From positions 1,674,001-1,738,000 of the forward strand of contig OX596341.1 in NCBI GenBank assembly GCA_951394405.1: a DNA stretch of 64,000 bases, in the 5' to 3' direction. The notes beneath the pieces were generated by a model. That model did not search any database. It was not told the origin of the DNA and saw nothing but the letters and a program-made list of their open reading frames with translations. The DNA comes from Coprinellus micaceus (Eukaryota > Basidiomycota > Agaricomycetes > Agaricales > Psathyrellaceae). This document shows positions 59,780-64,000 of this stretch, in pieces. Numbering within the stretch: the stretch's first letter is position 1; each line of letters begins with the position of its first letter. The translations under genes and the position numbers were made by a program.

Positions 59780-61816
59780 TCAACTCACCGTGTTGCCTTC
59801 TAGCTCCCCAACAAAACGGTCCAGAAACTCGTACCAGTGCGCCGCCGAGTCGATGTTGATGTCGCATCGCTTTGACCTCTCTACCAGGAACTCCATCCAT
59901 ATTGTAACGTCCTCCCATCCACGGTCCTTCGTGAACTCACCGAGCATCTCTTGTAGGCCATCTCCTCGAAGGAGTAAGTATGGTAAGAGGGTGAAAGCAA
60001 CCAGCGCGAGCCAAGGATATCCTGGAGGCGTAGTTCCATGCAGACTTTCATCGCCTTTCGTACTCTCAGCTGAGCGAGCGAAGTATCGCAGGAGGCATTC
60101 GGCAAGATACCGATCAACGGCCTGCCTCGGGGCGTGGAGGTGTTTTGAGCGACTTGGGTTCTGCAAGAAGTCCTTGAACGACTGGTGGTAAAAGTTGAGT
60201 GTGGGCCCAGGGCGAGCGTGCCCAGGTGCTGGACCTGCAATCCCCAGAAGAGATCTCAAGTCTGAGATGAGTGACTCGCAGGCTCCATCGTCCATCGACA
60301 GAAGACGATCATGCCCAAACTGTGCCACACTTTTGTCCAGAGTGTCCACCGGGAAGAAGTACCCGCCTTCTGGGTTGAAGAAGTATGCGTAGGCCTGAAG
60401 TAGAACGCAGAAGTTGCCCTTGTTGCCTGCGGATTCGTAGGCTTCCTTCGCACGGGAGAGGATGTTGGTGTAGAGGAGGTCGAGGGCGGCGAAGGGGTTG
60501 GTTTCTTCGCCACTAGAGGACCAGGCCAAGAATGCGCGCAGCCTTTCCACAGGAGAGGCCCGTCGCTCGGAGACGTATCGAATAACTGTGGCGACGTATA
60601 TGTACTGTCCAGAGGCGGCCTTGACGATTGTTTCGACAACCTCTTCTGGTGGCCACAGTGCCGGGTCTTGAGCTGCCGGAAAGCTGCTACAAGCGCCAAC
60701 TTCGCGTAGCCTCCTCCACAAGGTGCGTCGAATATCCGCGGTCGCATCGTATACATCACTGAGCCGGATGTGGTAGGTCAGGCCGTGAAGGTGGCCATGA
60801 GGCTGGAGGGCGTTGCGGAGAGCCCACTCCGGCCTACTGGCAATAAATATGCGGAACGGCGTCTCTTGTAGGAGGAGCTCGGTATGGATAGCCCTTATCA
60901 GCTCTACTTGATGCCCTTCGTCATGACATTCGTCGACTCCGTCGATAAGAATGGCGTAGGGTATCTCGTCGTGTTTGCCAGGAAGGCGCATGATAGGTTG
61001 GATGATCAATGAATGAATTTGCGCTCCGAGCGACTGGTCGAAAATGAGGGGGTTGTCCTTCACAATAGCTCCAATGGACTGGCGGAGGCTGGCATTCCTC
61101 GTCCCGAGTTGGTAGGCGATGGTTGGGATGATAGTTGAGACGTTGTTCCGGGTATTGTCGGTGGAGGAGAAGAAGAACGAAGACGCCAGGATCCCTTCAG
61201 CTACACATTTCTCGGCCACCGTCTGCTGGAGAGCTGATTTTCCCGAGCCCGCTGCACCAGTCATGCAGAGCAATCGGCAGGGTGCTGTTCGATCCTTCAT
61301 CCAGTCCATTATCTCCCCGAGAACACCGACACGTGTATCCTCATCGCAGTGTGGTGGGTCGTGACGGGCTCTGGAGCTGTGCATCGCATTGGGAGAGGCG
61401 TACTTTGCCAAAAGCTCCCATCCTGCCAGAGTCAGGTTATCCCACCAGAAAGTCAAGACTGGTAGGTTCAACACACCTTTCTGAGCGGCGTCCATCGTGA
61501 AGGTACCTGAGCCAGAGCTGATGACGACGTTGTTCGCCTGTGATGCATCGATATATCGGAAGTCGTCAAACTGAAGGGCAGTTGCCCCATGAAATAGCGA
61601 TGGTGAAGCACTGGGACCTTTATCAGGTGTAGACGATGATGGGAGAGCAGAAGGGGGTCGACTGGTGGGGGGCGAGCTCTGCACAGTACTCCGTCTTTTT
61701 GCCACGTCTTGGGGCCTTGTCTGGGCCCCCGCGAAGTCGGCGTCGGCCAGGTAGATATCGTCGGTTTCGCGATCCTTTCGCCGTCCAAAAACCCCTGGAA
61801 TGCACAGAAAGGACAT
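59780..61816 (-). CDS. NACHT-domain STAND protein without visible C-terminal repeats
   Basis: A single uninterrupted frame of 678 codons runs from ATG 61816. The N-terminus is Ser/Pro-rich with a HGATALQFDDFRYIDASQ stretch. The NACHT shows CMTGAAGSGKSALQQTVAE (Walker A), SFFFSSTDNTRNNVSTIIPT, AILIDGVDECHDEGH (Walker B with DE) and FRIFIASRPEW. A winged-helix-like part follows (GGYFFPVDTLDKSVAQFG..LLSMDDGACESLI) with FYHQSFKDFLQNPSRS, the usual end of the NOD. The remaining 130 residues hold no WD, TPR or ankyrin repeats, so recognition must be by the N-terminus or by a partner, or the gene has lost its repeats. Lack of introns is unusual for this window. Confidence 0.85.
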   Translation of the reverse strand: MSFLCIPGVFGRRKDRETDDIYLADADFAGAQTRPQDVAKRRSTVQSSPPTSRPPSALPSSSTPDKGPSASPSLFHGATALQFDDFRYIDASQANNVVISSGSGTFTMDAAQKGVLNLPVLTFWWDNLTLAGWELLAKYASPNAMHSSRARHDPPHCDEDTRVGVLGEIMDWMKDRTAPCRLLCMTGAAGSGKSALQQTVAEKCVAEGILASSFFFSSTDNTRNNVSTIIPTIAYQLGTRNASLRQSIGAIVKDNPLIFDQSLGAQIHSLIIQPIMRLPGKHDEIPYAILIDGVDECHDEGHQVELIRAIHTELLLQETPFRIFIASRPEWALRNALQPHGHLHGLTYHIRLSDVYDATADIRRTLWRRLREVGACSSFPAAQDPALWPPEEVVETIVKAASGQYIYVATVIRYVSERRASPVERLRAFLAWSSSGEETNPFAALDLLYTNILSRAKEAYESAGNKGNFCVLLQAYAYFFNPEGGYFFPVDTLDKSVAQFGHDRLLSMDDGACESLISDLRSLLGIAGPAPGHARPGPTLNFYHQSFKDFLQNPSRSKHLHAPRQAVDRYLAECLLRYFARSAESTKGDESLHGTTPPGYPWLALVAFTLLPYLLLRGDGLQEMLGEFTKDRGWEDVTIWMEFLVERSKRCDINIDSAAHWYEFLDRFVGELEGNTVS

Positions 61817-62387
61817 AGAATGCTGAGAAGGGGGAGAATCAGGTGGTGAGAAAGATACTTGGGTCTTGGGCGCCCGTTCATCATTTCTATCTTCGGGTTA
61901 CGTATTCAGTCACCAGTGAGATTGTGTTCCTCCAAAATCCGGAAAGGGGATAGCTTCAGCCAAAATGTGCTGCGAAAATCCTCGGAATATCCTCTCAGGG
62001 GCCCAATTAGAGAAAGATGTGCTGACAATTCTCCTTGTCACACTGTCAAGGGCTGATCTGAAGGAAATAGCCCCAAACTACACCCAAAAGGATTCTAAGC
62101 GCCCATCCTGAAGGAAACTCACCCCAGGTCTAGCCGACCGTGCGGGCTCTTCGAACCTACACGACCTCTAAGGAATAGTGCAACCATTGGGTAAGTCTCG
62201 TATCGGTTTCAAGACCGTTCGGCTTGCATTCGACGCTCAGGGTGAGATCCACCGCCTATGGACCAACAGACCCAAATAGGCGCTCACAGAATCATTCGTC
62301 ATCCACCGACTCGGGAGCTGATCGTGACTTGATCTTGACCACTTCCTCACAACTTCGACGCGCCCTCACGTTTTGGTGTCCACCAAA
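61817..62387. other. Divergent intergenic region between NACHT and PIH1 genes
   Basis: It presumably holds the two promoters. Only short overlapping frames are present, and no clear TATA box was found. Confidence 0.35.
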
Positions 62388-63894
62388 ATGTCCTTCACAC
62401 AAGTCGCATTGAAGCCAAGTGCAGGGTTCTGCGTCAAGAGCACAGCACTTGAACCAGGGCTTCTACCACCCCCAGCAGTCTCGAAACGGATCAAAGCGTC
62501 TGCGAACTCGGGAGGTCTTCTCGAACCGGCCGACCAGCCGACCCCTGTACCAAAAGGAATGAAGGTCTTCGTGAACATATGCTATGACAAGAACGTGCCA
62601 GCACCGCCAGAAGCTTCTGAGGAAGCCATCCAACGCGCAATTAAGGGCGCGAATCCAGACGAGTCGTTGGATGAAGAAGGGCTGAGGGAGAGTGAAAAGA
62701 CCGATAGGAAAGATGAAGAGGAGTGGTACGTGCCAGTAGTTGTGTCTGAGCCGAGGGTGGACAACGACAAGGCTGGGAAACCGAGTCTGGTTGTGGATTG
62801 CGTGTATCATTCAGAGGTGCGGAAAAGGACACTGAGGGACCCTGGATTCAAAGTCTTTTTGGTAGGTGCGTTTCCGGTTTCCAGTTCCACGGATCACCCG
62901 TTTCGCGTGCTAATGCTATGTAGAACTTGGTCTACAACGTATCGAAGCCCAAACTGGGCTGACTCTCTCTCGGCACATTGGAACGCCCAATATTGCGTCG
63001 AAGGGCAAACTCGAATCGCGTACAGTCCGCATACCTACCGCTCTCCTCCTCAACTCCGCCAAGGAGAAGGATGAACCTTTGACCCCAGCACAGCAAGCCG
63101 TTGCGGACCTTGCGAAGAGCGAGGCAGGGAAGGGAACAAACCCGAATAAGCTGGACTCGATGGGGGGAGGTAGTGGGAAGGGACAGGAAGACGGACATAA
63201 GACGGTAGGCGCGAAAGCCAAAGAAAAGGGGAAGAAACCGTTGATTGAAGAAATCGATCCTACACCTTCGTTGAAACCCGAACCCGTGCAGCCGAAGAGC
63301 ATCCTGAAAAGCTCGTCTGCGACCGTCACATCCAAGGACCTGAAACAAGGACAGCCGGCGACTGCGGAGCAGAAGGAGCGAGAGAGGGATTTGTTGATAC
63401 CTCTGGACGTGTCGTGGAATTGGGAGAAACTCGAGGATTCGGGGAAGCTTAGGGTTACAATCAACATTCCAGACTTGGTGAATCCATATACAAAACGTTC
63501 TGCACAGATTCTAATACCACTTCAGACCGCGTCGTCAATCACCGCCGGTCGAACATTCCTCGACATAGAGCCCAACAGGATCATCCTCACCCTCTCCTCA
63601 CCAAACGGCGAGACACGAACCGTCGACATCAACCGAACCCTCTCGGACGCACAGCTTGCCGTGAAGATCAAGGAACATGCCAGGGCGAAAGTGGAACGCC
63701 TTCATGCAAGCAGTAAGGCTGTAGCGCTTGTGAAGGAGGAAGCCACGAAGGAAGAACTGGAAGCGGAGACCATGGCAGAGTCAGAGAAAGAGGTGGAGAA
63801 AATGCTGTATTTAAAGAGGCAACCAGATTTCAACGTGGACGGAGCCAAGGCGCAGTGGATTGTGAAGGACAAGAAGTTGGTGATTACCCTGTAG
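62388..63894 (+). CDS. PIH1: PIH1-domain protein (R2TP complex / HSP90 co-chaperone)
   Basis: ATG 62388 gives MSFTQVALKPSAGFCVKS. Conserved PIH1 features follow: GMKVFVNICYDKNVPAPPE, VPVVVSEPRVDNDKAGKPSL, VVDCVYHSEV and PGFKVFLV. An intron at about 62864-62923 joins in phase to ELGLQRIEAQTGLTLSRHIG, TPNIASKGKLESRTVRIP. A charged, lysine-rich linker leads to a C-terminal CS-like beta-sandwich (LRVTINIPDLVNP..RIILTLSSPNG) and a final KKLVITL, stop at 63892-63894. In fungi Pih1 links Rvb1/Rvb2 and Tah1 to HSP90 and helps assemble snoRNPs and PIKK kinases. No dynein-assembly role is expected in a fungus without cilia. Confidence 0.88.
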
Positions 63895-64000
63895 ACGGAC
63901 GGTGTGTCCCGCCTAATTATTCTGCTCTCATCCTTCAATTAAACCCTCCAGCAGTATATAGCAGGAGGCCCTCTTCCACCATACTTACGCACATCGAACT

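Noticed and set aside
62120..62165. tRNA B-box-like sequence on the minus strand
   Set aside because: The match to GGTTCGANTCC is imperfect and no A box or cloverleaf could be folded around it.

Overview
The window is eukaryotic and almost certainly from a basidiomycete fungus of the Agaricomycetes type. Genes are packed on both strands and broken by many short GT-AG introns of about 45-70 bases. The families also fit: Ser/Thr-rich single-pass membrane proteins with PPxY tails, SRPK-like kinases, NACHT/STAND proteins, and Cys-rich proteins ending in a PARP-type catalytic domain. The species cannot be read from the sequence. All gene models below were made by eye from splice signals and comparison between paralogs.

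Layout. 0-12.3 kb: four paralogous membrane proteins (308-1766, 2307-3526, 4647-6185, 10867-12255) plus a decayed fifth copy, interrupted by a pseudokinase (6910-8242, minus) and a small secreted protein (8907-9735). 12.4-21.2 kb: four Cys-module/PARP genes, three in tandem on the plus strand with an intact H-Y-E signature and one divergent, degenerate copy facing away. 23.0-26.7 kb: a STAND receptor with NACHT and ankyrin repeats. 26.7-29.8 kb: gene-poor.

29.8-33.0 kb: two divergent SRAP/HMCES-like genes that have lost different active-site residues. 33.9-36.2 kb: a TA-flanked MITE, a small ORF running into it, and a P-loop GTPase. 37.2-40.7 kb: a large multi-pass membrane protein of unknown function. 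43.2-50 kb: a housekeeping island with a LIM protein, eIF5A, TAF8 and an intact HMCES/SRAP gene, arranged as divergent pairs with promoters under 200 bp. 50.7-57.3 kb: two paralogous helical proteins with a central hydrophobic hairpin, resembling alpha-pore-forming proteins, separated by a 681-bp TIR element with a perfect 8-bp target duplication. 57.5-64 kb: a hAT-like MITE, a relic of the HMCES 3' end, a second NACHT protein, and a PIH1 (R2TP) gene.

The theme is local duplication and divergence of stress, signalling and defence-type families next to a conserved core. The most interesting parts are the Cys-module PARP cluster with a shared upstream element, the SRAP paralogs with complementary active-site losses and a five-unit SIM-like repeat, and the paired pore-former-like genes.
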